DNA from: Eledone cirrhosa
Lineage: Eukaryota; Mollusca; Cephalopoda; Octopoda; Eledonidae
Assembly (NCBI GenBank): GCA_964016885.1
Contig: OZ024743.1
Coordinates: 183,898,045 to 183,962,044 of the forward strand
Length of the DNA stretch: 64,000 bases
Direction of reading: 5' to 3'
Under the pieces are notes generated by a model, which worked only from the letters and a program-made list of their open reading frames with translations, had not been told where the DNA came from and made no database searches. Shown here one piece after another: positions 10,921 to 21,830 of this stretch. How positions within the stretch are numbered: the first letter of the stretch is position 1; each line of letters begins with the position of its first letter. Made by a program: the position numbers and the translations under genes.

Positions 10921-13743
10921 AACCAGAACAACCTGCCACCCTCTACACACCATCATAAACTGCGAGCAGGGTACAAATTGTTGTCCTTAAATGCTCGCAG
11001 TTTATGCAACAAGATACATCTGTTCGAATCCTACGTCAGAAGCATCGACCCTGACTTCATCACAATCACGGAAACATGGGCACATTCCTTACTCTGTGAT
11101 GGGGTTTTCACCATTACTGGGTACAACCTTTTCCGCAAGGACCGCATTAACCGCCGTGGTGGTGGTGTGATGGTCTACGTTCGTTCAAACTTTTCGGTAA
11201 TTCCTTGCGTTGATTTGAACGAATCACAGGAAGAAGTTTTTTTCTGTGACATACGTATGACCATGTCAACACTTCTGCTTGGTGTTGTTTATCGCCCCCC
11301 AAACTACCATCAGGACACACAGCTTTGCGATATCCTCAGAGTTGCTGCCAAGAAAACAGCCACTTATGTGTTTATTGCAGGTGACTTCAATCATCCTGAG
11401 ATCGATTGGGAAACCTTTCGTTGGCCACAGGGTGCAAACGATTTCCTTGAACTAGTGCTGGACTCAAACTGGTCACAAGTAGTCACCTCTCCAACAAGAG
11501 GTGACAACACTTTGGACCTGATCTTCACCACTACTCCTGAAGTGGTTATCAGTTGTACTACTGAGGAACCTCTAGGCGACTCTGATCATGCTATGATCAT
11601 TGCCAATCTGGCACTTGAGGGCAGCAACAAAAACCAGGGCCATCTCCAATCTGCTTGCTTTGATTGGAAGAGGGCGGATTGGAACTTGTACTGCACTGAG
11701 CTACAGCGCCCAAACTGGCATGAGATGTATAACTCTGGAGATGTGAACTCTATACTCCAGAGCATCCTGGACTCAATATGGATAGCGTGTGCAGCATCAG
11801 TGCCACGGAAGCGGAAAAATAACCACCCCAAAAGTGCAATCTGGGAAACTTCAGCGGTCCGACTTGCCAGGAAAGAACGTCGGAACGCTGAACGGGAATA
11901 TAAACTGCATAGATCAGATGCCAACAGAAAAAAGCGGAATAAATCTTCTAACCATCTCAAGCAAGTGACAAAGAAGGCAGTGCTTGAATTTGAACAGTGC
12001 ATCGCAACCAATCCTGACAGTAAGGTGTTCTGGAAATATGTTCATTCAAAGCAGAGACCTCACTCTCCAGTTGGTCCTCTTCGCAATCCCCACACAAGCC
12101 AGGTCAATGACGATCCCAAGGAATGCGCAGAACTCATTGCTGAATGCTATGCAAGTATTTTTACTGTTGAAAACCAGAATGTACCATCTCCACCATCTCT
12201 AACATCAAATTCCATAACAACTATGGAATTTACACCTGCAATGTTGCGACGTCACCTTAAGAATAAGCGCAACTATGCCTCCTCTGGTCTTGATGGTGTG
12301 ACATACCTGCTTCTCAAACGTGGCGGGGATTTCCTTTTGCGCCAGCTTTCTTTTTTCTTTCAATACTGTCTCAGCAATGGTGCTACTCCGGAGCAGTGGA
12401 AAACTGCCAGTGTCATTCCCCTGTTCAAAAAGGGCAACCGCATGTCACCTGTCAACTATCGTCCAGTCAGTCTTACTAGCTGTATGGCCAAACTGATGAA
12501 ATCCTGTGTCAGAGAAACACTTTGGAACTTCTGGAGCTCTCACAGCCTCATCCGGCCCTCACAGTTTGGATTTATCCCTAACTCCAGCTGCTGTGATCAG
12601 CTTATCGAGTTCCTTGAGGACATCACCCGGATCACTGACAGCGGCTCATGGGTGGATGTTGTTTACCTTGACTTTGCTAAGGCTTTTAATTCTGTGCCAC
12701 ACAAAAGACTTATGGCAAAACTCTCTGCAATGGGTGTGAGGGATGATCTTTTCGACTGGCTGAAATCCTTCATTCTCAGCCGAAAGGAAGTAGTCACGGT
12801 TCTAGGACAGCATTCTTCACCATATGAGATGTCATCTGGTGTACCACAGGGATCTGTTCTTGGTCCTCTTTTGTTTGTGGCATATATTAATGACATAGAT
12901 GCCAACTTACAGAATGCCACGGTACTAAAATATGCAGATGACATCAAGCTGTACCTTGAAATCAAAAGGACTGATCCTGAAATTTACAACTCTTTCCTAC
13001 AATCAGACTTGGACACAATGCAGCAATGGATCACAGACTGGCAACTGAAGCTGGCTGTGGACAAGTGTACCACCATGCATTTTGGAAGGAAAAATCCAGC
13101 GTCCACATACTCCCTCCACAACACTGACATCAAAAAGTCCTCTTGTGAACGTGACCTGGGCATTACTGTCAGCAACGATTTGCGTTGGACAAAGCATGTC
13201 TCTAAGATTGTCAAGAAGGCCGAGGGTGTCTTGGCATCACTCAGCAAGACCTTTGTTAGCCGCTCTCCAGCCATCTATTTAAAACTGTATACAGCTATGG
13301 TGCGACCACACTTGGAATTCGCATCATCAGTCTGGAACCCCTATCTTGCTCGGAACATTGACCTCCTGGAAACTGTTCAGAGACGTGCAACCAAGCGCAT
13401 ACCCTCCATCAGACACCTACCATACTCTGAACGCCTTGCTTCCCTGGGCATGGATTCATTGAAGCTCCGACGTCTGGCAATGGACTTGGTGAATACCCAC
13501 AAAGTTTTTAACCATCTCGCCAACTGCAACCCTGAGCGCTTCTTTGATCTCCATGTGTCTAACACACATGGACATGCCTACAAGATAAGAAAACAGCACA
13601 GCTCCCACGACTTTCGCAGACATTTTTTCACGCTCAGAGTTGCTGAAGCATGGAACAAACTGCCTGCGTCAATTGTTAGCTGCCGAGACACTGCATCCTT
13701 TAAGACACTCATGCTTCCCGAAATACGCCAAAACTACACCTGA
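10870..13743 (+). CDS. LINE ORF2: AP-endonuclease + reverse transcriptase
   Basis: Stop-free from 10,870 to the TGA at 13,741. No ATG lies near the start; the conserved part begins at about 10,978 ('LSLNARSLCNKI'), and translation probably depends on ORF1 readthrough or reinitiation. Residues about 1-215 of that part are the endonuclease: 'LNARSL', 'ITETW', 'GDFNHPEIDW', and the final 'GDSDHAMI'. The RT follows with 'NYRPVSLTSCMAK', 'YLDFAKAFNSVPH' (motif A), 'SSGVPQGSVLGPLLF' and 'LKYADDIKLY' (YADD at 12,931-12,942), then a thumb and the end domain 'RVAEAWNKLPASIV'. It nicks target DNA and copies element RNA onto it. The frame is uninterrupted and all core residues are present. It overlaps the ORF1 tail. 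Confidence 0.88.
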   Translation, partial: STHNNWQCKNCYNSGKLNQNNLPPSTHHHKLRAGYKLLSLNARSLCNKIHLFESYVRSIDPDFITITETWAHSLLCDGVFTITGYNLFRKDRINRRGGGVMVYVRSNFSVIPCVDLNESQEEVFFCDIRMTMSTLLLGVVYRPPNYHQDTQLCDILRVAAKKTATYVFIAGDFNHPEIDWETFRWPQGANDFLELVLDSNWSQVVTSPTRGDNTLDLIFTTTPEVVISCTTEEPLGDSDHAMIIANLALEGSNKNQGHLQSACFDWKRADWNLYCTELQRPNWHEMYNSGDVNSILQSILDSIWIACAASVPRKRKNNHPKSAIWETSAVRLARKERRNAEREYKLHRSDANRKKRNKSSNHLKQVTKKAVLEFEQCIATNPDSKVFWKYVHSKQRPHSPVGPLRNPHTSQVNDDPKECAELIAECYASIFTVENQNVPSPPSLTSNSITTMEFTPAMLRRHLKNKRNYASSGLDGVTYLLLKRGGDFLLRQLSFFFQYCLSNGATPEQWKTASVIPLFKKGNRMSPVNYRPVSLTSCMAKLMKSCVRETLWNFWSSHSLIRPSQFGFIPNSSCCDQLIEFLEDITRITDSGSWVDVVYLDFAKAFNSVPHKRLMAKLSAMGVRDDLFDWLKSFILSRKEVVTVLGQHSSPYEMSSGVPQGSVLGPLLFVAYINDIDANLQNATVLKYADDIKLYLEIKRTDPEIYNSFLQSDLDTMQQWITDWQLKLAVDKCTTMHFGRKNPASTYSLHNTDIKKSSCERDLGITVSNDLRWTKHVSKIVKKAEGVLASLSKTFVSRSPAIYLKLYTAMVRPHLEFASSVWNPYLARNIDLLETVQRRATKRIPSIRHLPYSERLASLGMDSLKLRRLAMDLVNTHKVFNHLANCNPERFFDLHVSNTHGHAYKIRKQHSSHDFRRHFFTLRVAEAWNKLPASIVSCRDTASFKTLMLPEIRQNYT

Positions 13744-13777
13744 TGTACCCCTTCCATACACATGCACACATGTGTGT

Positions 13778-14035
13778 ATCATGACTCGTGCACTGTTCAT
13801 TTTACTGATGTTTGTGCATTGCCCTATGTACTGTACATGCACTTTTTTGATGAGTTGTGGTGCACCTGGGCACTGTACACAATATTTCATTATTGTTATT
13901 GTTATTATATCATGACTCATACACTGTTTATTTTCCTGACATTTGTACATTATTCTATGTACTATACATGCACCTTTGATGAGTTGTAGTGCACCTGAGC
14001 ACTGTACACAATAATTTCATTATTATTATTATTTA
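13778..14035 (+). repeat. Duplicated LINE 3' tail with conserved hairpin
   Basis: Two tandem copies about 132 bp apart of the tail words 'tatgtactrtacatgcac' and 'gatgagttgtrgtgcacctg', each ending in an ATT/GTT run. Each holds a small hairpin, GTGC(ACCTGR)GCAC, also present in the copies at 14,595 and 35,360. The second unit could be a tail-only insertion next to the first. Confidence 0.7.
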
Positions 14036-14594
14036 AATAATTATAAGCACTTTAAACAAACAGCTTTGTATCATGAAACCGAGGGCAGTTTCAGGCGGTT
14101 TTGTATCGAACAAGTTAAGTAAAAATTATTTATATAAATTTGTAATAACCGCACAAAAAGAAACTGCTTTGAACCTGCCCAAACATGAAACATATATAAC
14201 GGAATACTCCTATGTTTTACCGGCGAAGATTCGAAACCGAATCTGAGGTTTCTCGCTTCTGGGACTAACCATTATTGGAAAGTTCCCACCTTTGTCTTGT
14301 CAAAGACAACGAGGATAAACGTACATTACGCTTGACCTGTGACCCCAGCTTCTTGGGAGACGATATCCACATGGCTGATCATAAAGCAACCTCATCCTTC
14401 TAACTTTAGCACTATTATAAATACAAGAAGTTAAGGAATCTAAGAAGTTAAGACTCGAAGCAGCAGTCAGCGAGTGATAATGATGTAGGCATCAGTAGAC
14501 CTTTTACCCTTTCTCTCTCCTAGCCCTTACTGGTTGTCACCTTCTCGGCCACAGACACAGCCAGACAGCCAGCCATGCCTGCCTGGCAGATTGT
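14036..14594. other. Unassigned DNA, possibly an old repeat
   Basis: No gene. There is a TATAAA-like motif near 14,416 followed by a short 'aagaagttaag' doublet, and 'gccagccatgcctgcctggc' at the right end. An old LTR fragment is possible but unproven. Confidence 0.25.
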
Positions 14595-14705
14595 CCATTA
14601 TTCTATGTACTATACATGCACCTTTGATGAGTTGTAGTGCACCTGAGCACTGTACACAATAATTTCATTATTATTATTATTATTATTATTATTACTACTA
14701 CGACA
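14595..14705 (+). mobile_element. CR1 tail-only (5'-truncated) insertion
   Basis: Matches the last ~90 bp of the LINE 3' UTR almost exactly ('ttctatgtactatacatgca', 'gagcactgtacacaataat') and ends in a longer ATT run. A very short 5'-truncated LINE copy. Confidence 0.85.
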
Positions 14706-14719
14706 ATAATGTATTCTAA

Positions 14720-15540
14720 GAATACACACACACACACACAGTAAGTTCATATTATTTACATTCTGCGCTCACCCTATTCTTCCTCTCATATTGTATCTGT
14801 AAGATACAACACAACTTTTACTATGTCGTTTTCTGTGATACATGCATTTACGCTAACTCGTAGAAGTTCGCCAGTAATCATGTAGGGATAATTCATGTCA
14901 TAAATATTATTACTCGATGTTCTAAGTAAATATTGTTTTTATAAAATAAATGTTAACATCTTAATCATGGCATTATTTTTTTCATCAAACCCATCAAAAG
15001 AATACCGCTTATCCACTACACATATATGGCGTTCCAATGATATTCACAATGTAAATGTCAAAGGCATTAAAACAGATGTAAACATCAGCGAGTTTTAAAG
15101 AGACACACAGGCTCTGGCCTGTTGTGCTGATGATATAAAGCTGTCACTTCTTTAATTGTTTAAAAAGAAAATCTCAGCCTAATACGAAAATACCGCATGG
15201 TGTTGTATTTCTTCATCCAAAAGCCCGTATAGATTAAAGTTCAAATGGAATAATGCTTTCAAGAAATATGAGAAAAGCACCTTGGTGGACCTTTAAGGAA
15301 ATGTTCACTTTTCGCCAAGGCTCGGTTTAGGGCACATAGAAATGAAGTCATTAAAAATAAAGTGGGAGAACTGGAAACCCGCGTAGATGTCCTTCCTTGA
15401 GATCTGACGAGCAGAATGCAGCCTTTTGATGACACAAACCATTTTTAAATACCACGCGAGAACACTGGAGCAAACAGATGGGAGATTTAGACGGCGACCT
15501 CACAACAATACACACACAATTCCACAGGTGTGTAGAGGTA
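14720..15540. other. Unassigned intergenic DNA
   Basis: No gene or clear repeat seen, apart from a short AC run at 14,727-14,741. Confidence 0.45.
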
Positions 15541-15544
15541 GAAT

Positions 15545-15710
15545 AAATCGCAGTACTGAACTGATACTTTATTTATGGTCCTCAAAAGAATGAAAGGCAA
15601 AGTTGATGTGGACAGGATTTCAACCCAGCTCACAGAGAACCGGAATGAATACCACAAAACATTCTATCCGACGTTCTAACGACTGATATTTCACTGCCAC
15701 TTAGGAAAAT
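15545..15710 (-). mobile_element. tRNA-derived SINE, degenerate
   Basis: On the minus strand it shows a box-B-like segment ('gttgaaatcctgtccaca'), then 'ttgcctttcattcttttgag' and 'aataaagtatcag', the order of the main SINE family. Head wording matches the fragment at 1195-1305. Confidence 0.65.
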
Positions 15711-16154
15711 ATAAGAACAGAAATTATAGTGAAGGCTTTTAAAACGTATAGAATTAGTAATGTTTTTAAGACGGTGCTTTATTTAAAAACAGCTATACAA
15801 TCATTGTGATTTCCCTGCCGCCTAGTTACATTTTTCATTTGTTTCTGCTATACTGTAGCTACATGTTTTAGTAACATTAACTGCTTACCTATATATTACA
15901 CAAACATTTTCTTAATATTCCCTGCTGAAATGAGGGGTGGGGCTTTTATATACCCTCGATTTTTATGTGCTATCAAATACAATATAACGTCACCTGTGCT
16001 AACCAGCTTTATATGAGACGTTTAACATTACTAGCATTCATATATATATTACTTTATTGCAAGCTAAATACCACCCACACATGCAACAATGAACGTCTTC
16101 CAACACAGTTTATGTACTTTTTGTTTTATGAAGCCAGCATTTTATTTTCTGAAT

Positions 16155-16376
16155 AATGCTTTTTGATTTAGACACAAGGCCAACAATTTTGGGGGAGAGG
16201 AAAGTCAATTAAATCGACCCCAGTGTGTACTTTATTTTATCGACCCTCGTAAGGATGAAAGGCAAAGCTAACCTCGGCAGGATTTGAACTCGGAACGTAA
16301 AGGGCGGTAACTCTATGTCATGAAGCAGAGTGTCCGACGCTCTACCGATACTGCCAATCCACCGCCCTAACAGTCC
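16155..16376 (-). mobile_element. tRNA-derived SINE, copy 1 of a 4-copy run
   Basis: Complete in outline on the minus strand: tRNA-like head with A-box-like 'ggcagtatcggtagagc', box B 'gagttcaaatcctgc', the body 'tttgcctttcatcctta' and 'aataaagtacacac', and the tail 'ggccttgtgtctaaatc'. It joins the next copy through the words 'acagtccttaataat'. Confidence 0.85.
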
Positions 16377-16574
16377 TTAATAATTGTTTCTACTTTAGGC
16401 ACAAGGCCAGCAATCATCCAGTACATTACTGGTACTTTATTTTATCGACCCCGTAAGGATGAAAGGCAAAGTTAACCTCGGCGGGATTTGAACTCAGACT
16501 GTAAAGGGACGTAACTATGGTGGAAAGCATGGCGTCCAACCCTCTACCGATACTGCCAATTCACCGCACAGTCC
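16377..16574 (-). mobile_element. tRNA-derived SINE, copy 2 of run
   Basis: Best preserved of the four: 'gttcaaatcccgccgaggtt' body start, 'ggggtcgataaaataaagta', and tail 'gccttgtgcctaaagtag'. Same orientation as its neighbours. Confidence 0.9.
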
Positions 16575-16785
16575 TTAATAATGATTTCTAATTTAGGCAC
16601 AAAACCAGCAAATTTTAGGGTAGGAAAAGCTAATTATGTCGACCCCAGTACTTCACTTTATTTTATCGAGCCGGGGGGGGGGGAGTGAAATGTAAGGTTA
16701 ATCTGGGCGGGATTTGAACTCAGTCCGTAAAGAACCAGAATAAATACTGTTAAATATTTACACGACACTCTAACAACGCAACCAA
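16575..16785 (-). mobile_element. tRNA-derived SINE, copy 3 of run
   Basis: Diverged copy in the same orientation, with a G-run (16,673-16,683) replacing part of the conserved body and an altered head. Confidence 0.75.
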
Positions 16786-16975
16786 TCTTTTTAATGATTT
16801 CTAATTTTGGTACAATTTGTGGGGAAGAAGAAGTCGATTAAATCGACCCCAGTACATAACTGGTACTTTATTTTATCAAGCTTGGAAGAATTAAAGGCAA
16901 ATTTGACTTGGCGGAATTTGAACTTAATAAATTCTGTTAAGTATTTATCCGAAGCTCTACCGACTCGGTTAGTCT
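16786..16975 (-). mobile_element. tRNA-derived SINE, copy 4 of run
   Basis: The most diverged member. It keeps 'aataaagtaccagttatgta' and 'gggtcgatttaatcgactt' on the minus strand, with a damaged head. Confidence 0.7.
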
Positions 16976-17024
16976 CTGTTAATTAATAAAACTATTAAGT
17001 GTGATATTGGGTTTAGTAATTATA

Positions 17025-17190
17025 TATTTTATTCACTGAACCTGATTGTCACCAGCTGAGTGAACTGGAGCAATGTGAAATAAAGTGTCTTGCTCAAGGA
17101 CCCCACACACCGCTTGATCCGGGAATCAAACTCACAACCTCACGATTGCCAATCCAAACGCTCACACCACTAAGCCACGAGCGTTCACAC
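17025..17190 (-). mobile_element. tRNA-derived SINE, second family
   Basis: On the minus strand: A-box-like 'cgtggcttagtggtgtgag', box B 'gagtttgattcccgg', then 'cttgagcaagacactttatt' and 'ttgctccagttcactcagc'. A different body from the other SINE family. Further copies lie at 24,135 and 25,855. Confidence 0.8.
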
Positions 17191-17324
17191 ACACATACAT
17201 ACATATGTATATGTATTTTTAATGGTACCTTCGAATTCTTCCAAGTGCCTGATGACTAGGTCACAAATATGGGGAGATGGTCATATTTGAACCTTAAAAC
17301 CTTAGGTAGCACTCTTCTTCCAAC

Positions 17325-17395
17325 ATAATTGTTTCTACTTTTGGCACAAGGCCAGCAATTATCCAGTGTATTACTGGTACTTTATTTTATCGAAT
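17325..17395 (-). mobile_element. SINE 3' fragment
   Basis: Tail part only of the main SINE family ('aataaagtaccagtaataca', 'ttgctggccttgtgcc'). Confidence 0.8.
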
Positions 17396-17477
17396 GCATT
17401 TAAGCTGTGCATGTGTGTTTGTGTAAATGTTTCGCATTATTCATATCTATGCTTGCATGCATCTGCTTTCATATATC

Positions 17478-17955
17478 CTCCTCCTCTTCATTATCATCAT
17501 CATCACCATCATCATCTCATCATTACCATCATCATCATCATCCTCATCAACATCATCTTTATCATCATCATCATCATCATCTTTATCGTCACCACCACCA
17601 TCACCATCATCCTCATCAACCTTATCATCATCACCATCATCATCATTTTTATCATTATCATCCTCCTCCTCATCATCATCAACATCATCCTCATCATCAC
17701 CATCATCATCACTACCACCATCATCTTTATCACTACTATTATCATCATCATCATCAACATCATCTTTATCGTCACCACCACCACCACCATCATCATCCTC
17801 ACCATCACCATCATCATCATCACTACCCCCATCATCTTTATCACTACCATTATCATCATCATCAACATCATCAACAACATCATCATCATCATCATCTTTA
17901 TCACCACTACCACCACCCTCATCCTCACCATCGCCATCATCATCACCACCAGTCC
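17478..17955. repeat. Degenerate (TCA)n trinucleotide array
   Basis: About 480 bp of TCA/CAC/TTA/CCT trinucleotides. It opens long His-, Ser-, Ile- or Asp-rich frames on both strands that are repeat artefacts, with no start context or domain. Confidence 0.95.
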
Positions 17956-18420
17956 GTGCAGTGTAATATATCAACAACAGTACAAAAGTTCTATGAGAGG
18001 CGATGATGTTCAAATGTGAAACACGTAATATCTACAATTACAACAAATTCTACTTAACATTTACCTCTTTCTCTTTATACCTATCCCTCTCCCCTCTCTT
18101 AATCTGTCTGTCTCTCTCTCAATCTTCCTCTCCTTCCCTCTCTATCTTTCTTATTTTCTCGCCGTCTCTGTTTCTTCTCTCCTATATTTTATTATGTCAG
18201 ATTCTTGATATTTTTCAGATATTCCCTTCTTCTAACCTGCGCAACATTCACTGAATGCTATTAAACAAAACAGTAAAAAAAAAACAAAAAAAAAAACAAA
18301 CAATACAGCCCAGAAAAAATATGTACAAAATGCTTCTTTTTCATACTTTAAAGCATGCTCACTTACGTTCAAACACAAGTGTTTCCTCTTATATACTATG
18401 TTTTAAGTTTCAATACAATG
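17956..18420. other. Unassigned DNA with CT-rich and A-rich stretches
   Basis: No gene seen. CT-rich at 18,060-18,180 and A-rich at 18,270-18,300. Confidence 0.5.
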
Positions 18421-18545
18421 CTGTAAGTTATTGTTGTTTAGCCCCAGGTCGGCCCTAATGAAGAAACCTATGACCAAAGTGTTCAAATCATAATTATTCC
18501 ATATTTTTGTATAGTTAGTTATACAAATAGGTGACGAATTTAACA
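18420..18545 (+). repeat. Probable interspersed repeat
   Basis: The words 'tagccccaggtcggccct' and 'cctatgaccaaagtgttcaa' look like a repeat I associate with cephalopod genomes, but this is recall only and no second copy lies in the window. Confidence 0.3.
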
Positions 18546-18589
18546 GTCATTAGAACGTTTGAGAGAATGCTTTGCAGCATTTTTTCCGG

Positions 18590-18705
18590 CTCTCTGCACA
18601 CTGAGTCCGGTACCTACCGAGGTCAGCTTTGCCTTTCATTCTTTCGAGGTCGATAAATAAAGTACCAGTCTAGTACTGGGGTGGAGTTTGCCTCTATAAC
18701 GCTTT
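18590..18705 (+). mobile_element. tRNA-derived SINE body fragment
   Basis: Plus-strand body: 'gaggtcagctttgcctttca', 'gaggtcgataaataaagtac', then a short tail. The tRNA head is missing. Confidence 0.75.
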
Positions 18706-18711
18706 CTCAAC

Positions 18712-18910
18712 CCCTCTCTCTCTTTCTCTCTCTTTCTCTGTAGAGGGGATGGCTCCCACCAGGTATAAAATGCCCAAGGCACGCTGTATCTCACGATGAC
18801 ACTCATACAACTCTAACAGGAGTTACAGGAGGTCAGAGAGAGAGAGAGAGAAAGAGAGAGAGTGAGAGTGTGTGAGTGTACGAGGTGGAGAGAAAGAGAA
18901 AGAGAGAGAC
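18712..18910. repeat. CT and GA runs in inverted arrangement
   Basis: (CT)-rich 18,712-18,742 and (GA)-rich 18,835-18,910 could pair. The ~90 bp between them contain 'ggtataaaatgcc' but no gene. Confidence 0.6.
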
Positions 18911-18914
18911 AGTC

Positions 18915-20020
18915 TCTAACCCGGAAACAAAGCTTTTTCATTGGAATTTATACATCAACTTGGTACTTATGTATGTTTGTGTGTGTGTGTATGTGTGATG
19001 TATGAACGTTATTGACTGCGTGTATTGAGTTATATGTCCACATACATATGTTTCTATGTGTGTGAGTAGATGCAGTTGTTACATGCTAAATTTCTGGAAT
19101 GTTTTACATAATTTTTACAGTTCCATTAATGGATTGTACTTCCAACTTCTTAACTAGCTGTGCCCTTTCATGTTCTGGGAAGTCCAGCTTCTTAAGATTT
19201 GTACACAGGCAGTAACGTATCTCAGACCCCAATAATCACAGGTACAAATCTAAAGGTATAGTCAGTGTGGAGTGTCTGCAGGTTCCTCATTAGTTCGGCA
19301 TAGGTGTTCTCTTTACTAAGCTTTAACACTATGTTAACATCGTGCATGCTTTCTCTTCGCTGTCCCATATCAATATGTCTTGTGTTTATATTTTACTGCC
19401 GTCTTGACAGAAACATTCCACCGGTACTCTTTCACATAGTTTTTACCTCCAGGAATATGCTTTATACTGATTGTATTATACATTGTTTGGTCACTGCATC
19501 ATGCCTCAGGTATATAGTACCATGATGTTAATGATAACGAACAGAAAGAAAGAGTACTCAATACAATGAATATAATACAAATAATTTATTTAATTCAGAA
19601 TGGAACTGGCTGTAGTTCTATATTTTAATAAGGCAAATGTTTTAACCTAGAATCTTCTGATCGCCATTCTGGTTAGAGATGTTTTATTATAAACAAAATG
19701 GCTGGCGAAATATGACGTCATGAACGCTTATGTTTGATAAAGCCAAGGGACTCAGCATATGTATAGGCATAGAAGAGGTAAAAATGGCATGGAAGAATGG
19801 ACATTTAAGATATAAAGATAAAGAGACAGATACTCTTGTTGGCAAATAAACAGATACAGACCAGATATATTTTAGATAAATACCAACGGAAAAAAAATGT
19901 TCTGCTTTTATTTATACATTTTATTCCCATTCCATAACTTCTCCCGTATATTATTTTGTTATAACTATCATGCTTGAATATTTGAAAAACTCTGCGAACT
20001 AACAGATAGTAATCTCAGTA
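18915..20020. other. Unassigned intergenic DNA
   Basis: No gene confidently seen. Around 19,130-19,530 the minus strand gives weak protein-like wording that might be a decayed retroelement, but I could not match it to a family. Confidence 0.4.
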
Positions 20021-20022
20021 CT

Positions 20023-20053
<31 letters not shown>
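20023..20053. repeat. (AT)n microsatellite
   Basis: About 15 AT units. Confidence 0.85.
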
Positions 20054-20139
20054 CAAGTAAGAATATTTTCGAAACAGCGAGTGGGTTTGAAATTATTAGA
20101 AATGTAAGCTATCGCCGTATTTTGACTAAGGAAATTAAA

Positions 20140-20265
20140 GAAATTATTTAGCCTGATAGTGGGGTTAAGAACCCTCGGAGAAATGAAAAAAGATGAGTAT
20201 TGACGTACATGGGAGTCGAACCCACATCTTTGGCTATCCGGACCACTGTGCTACCATTTGGGGCG
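20140..20265 (-). mobile_element. tRNA-like SINE head
   Basis: On the minus strand 'atggtagcacagtggtccgg' resembles box A and 'gtgggttcgactcccatg' is a good box B with matching arms. It continues into AT-rich sequence, so a SINE head is more likely than a functional tRNA; no full cloverleaf or proper 3' end is evident. Confidence 0.5.
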
Positions 20266-20489
20266 GGGGGTGGGTATATATGTATATATATATATATTAT
20301 CAGCTTAAATATTCAGGTAAATGAAGAGTTATGCCGATAATGTTTCAAACTCAATGTAATTCCACAATCAACAAGATAAGATAAATCTTTTCATCACTTG
20401 CATAATCCGTGTAAATATTTAAGAATCAAACTTCGCGAAAGTAAATCCGATGGGCATTATGAATGTGATGCTGCAGTGCACATATATAA

Positions 20490-20545
20490 ATAATTGTTTC
20501 TACATTAGGCACAAGGCCAGCAATTACCCAGTGTATTACTGGCAC
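20490..20545 (-). mobile_element. SINE tail fragment
   Basis: Only the tail of the main SINE family remains ('gccttgtgcctaatgtagaa'). Its flanks repeat 'cacatatataaataat' on both sides (20,479 and 20,543), a probable target duplication. Confidence 0.75.
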
Positions 20546-20747
20546 ATATATAAATAATGCAGGAAAAAAAAGAACGCAAAGTCATCATATTCTTCTGACA
20601 GACGTTTCTAGAAAAGAAGTAAAACAAACTGGCTCAATTCCATTATTCATATATAATATGAATGTATCCCAATCTGAGCGTTGACTAATGACATTCTTCT
20701 AAATACAAAAACAGCATTATATTTTTTGCATTATATATATATATATA

Positions 20748-20840
20748 GGTTAACTTTGCCTTTCATCCTTACGGGGTCGATAAAATAAAGTACCAGTAAT
20801 GTACTGATTAATTGCTGGCCTTGTGCCAAAAAGTAGAAAC

Positions 20841-20842
<2 letters not shown>
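20748..20842 (+). mobile_element. SINE body and tail fragment
   Basis: 'ggttaactttgcctttcatc', 'aataaagtaccagtaatgta' and 'ctggccttgtgccaaaaagt', flanked by AT repeats. Head missing. Confidence 0.85.

Positions 20843-20880
<38 letters not shown>
20842..20880. repeat. (AT)n microsatellite
   Basis: About 18 AT units after a SINE tail. Confidence 0.9.
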
Positions 20881-20882
<2 letters not shown>

Positions 20883-21072
20883 GCTTACTACGTGTCCAGG
20901 AGATATAGTTATAAAAAGAATGGTCTGTACATGTTAATTTATCCTTTTAATTTTTATGTATTTTCCATTCCGTTCGTAGATAATATGATTTTCACACTGT
21001 TGCTATTGTATCCCATACAATTAAACACATGCCTCTTTCTGTATTTTTCTCTATATATTGTCTTATATATAT

Positions 21073-21345
<273 letters not shown>

Positions 21346-21348
21346 ATA

Positions 21349-21454
21349 TTTTAATATAGAAAAGCTTATACATTCGTGAGAAATCATCATGGCTTCCTGA
21401 TGATTTCTCACGAATGAAACAGTTCTAGTCCTGTAGAAACTTTTCTATATTAAA
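21349..21454. repeat. Hairpin-forming inverted repeat
   Basis: Inner arms of 19 bp (21,371-21,389 with 21,398-21,416; 'cattcgtgagaaatcatca') around an 8-base loop, and outer arms of 16 bp ('ttttaatatagaaaag', 21,349-21,364, with 21,439-21,454). Probably a tiny foldback element or a retroelement hairpin. Confidence 0.7.
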
Positions 21455-21522
21455 ACATTTATATTCTGTTATGTATTGAGTACCTTACTTACTGTGGTCA
21501 CCCCCGATTCAACCCGGAATTA

Positions 21523-21555
<33 letters not shown>
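21523..21555. repeat. (AT)n microsatellite
   Basis: About 16 AT units. Confidence 0.85.
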
Positions 21556-21557
<2 letters not shown>

Positions 21558-21830
21558 ATAATAATAAAATTGAAGACTAAAATCCAAAGAGGGCTCGATA
21601 AGGAAAATATATATCAAATATATAAGAACCGTAGAGCAAATATTTATTAAAATAACAGATTAAAGTTTATATTGTTATACTTTGGGAGGGTCATGTTACC
21701 AATAAGAAACACACGCACCAGTTGCTTTCACTTCAATTTATTATAATAAATTTATAAATTTAGGAATTTATAAATCTATAAATTTCTGGTTGGTTGGTTG
21801 GTTCCACAACCAGATAGTTGTTTATATATT

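Larger units (their letters stand above)
9541..14035 (+). mobile_element. CR1-type LINE, nearly full length
   Basis: A 4.5-kb non-LTR retrotransposon with ORF1, ORF2 and a 3' UTR ending in ATT-type trinucleotides. ORF2 has an AP-endonuclease and an RT of CR1/L2 style. A partial, closely similar copy is inserted in another LINE at 35,348-36,668 and a tail-only copy lies at 14,595-14,705. The 5' edge is uncertain and no target duplication was found. CR1 versus a related clade is my judgement from motif style. Confidence 0.8.

Noticed and set aside
17366..18019. Long overlapping frames on both strands (His-, Ser-, Ile-, Asp-rich)
   Set aside because: They are translations of a degenerate TCA trinucleotide array, with no domain and equal openness in several frames.
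20200..20265. Functional tRNA gene
   Set aside because: Good box B and A-box-like wording, but no convincing acceptor stem or full cloverleaf, and SINE heads of this style are frequent here.
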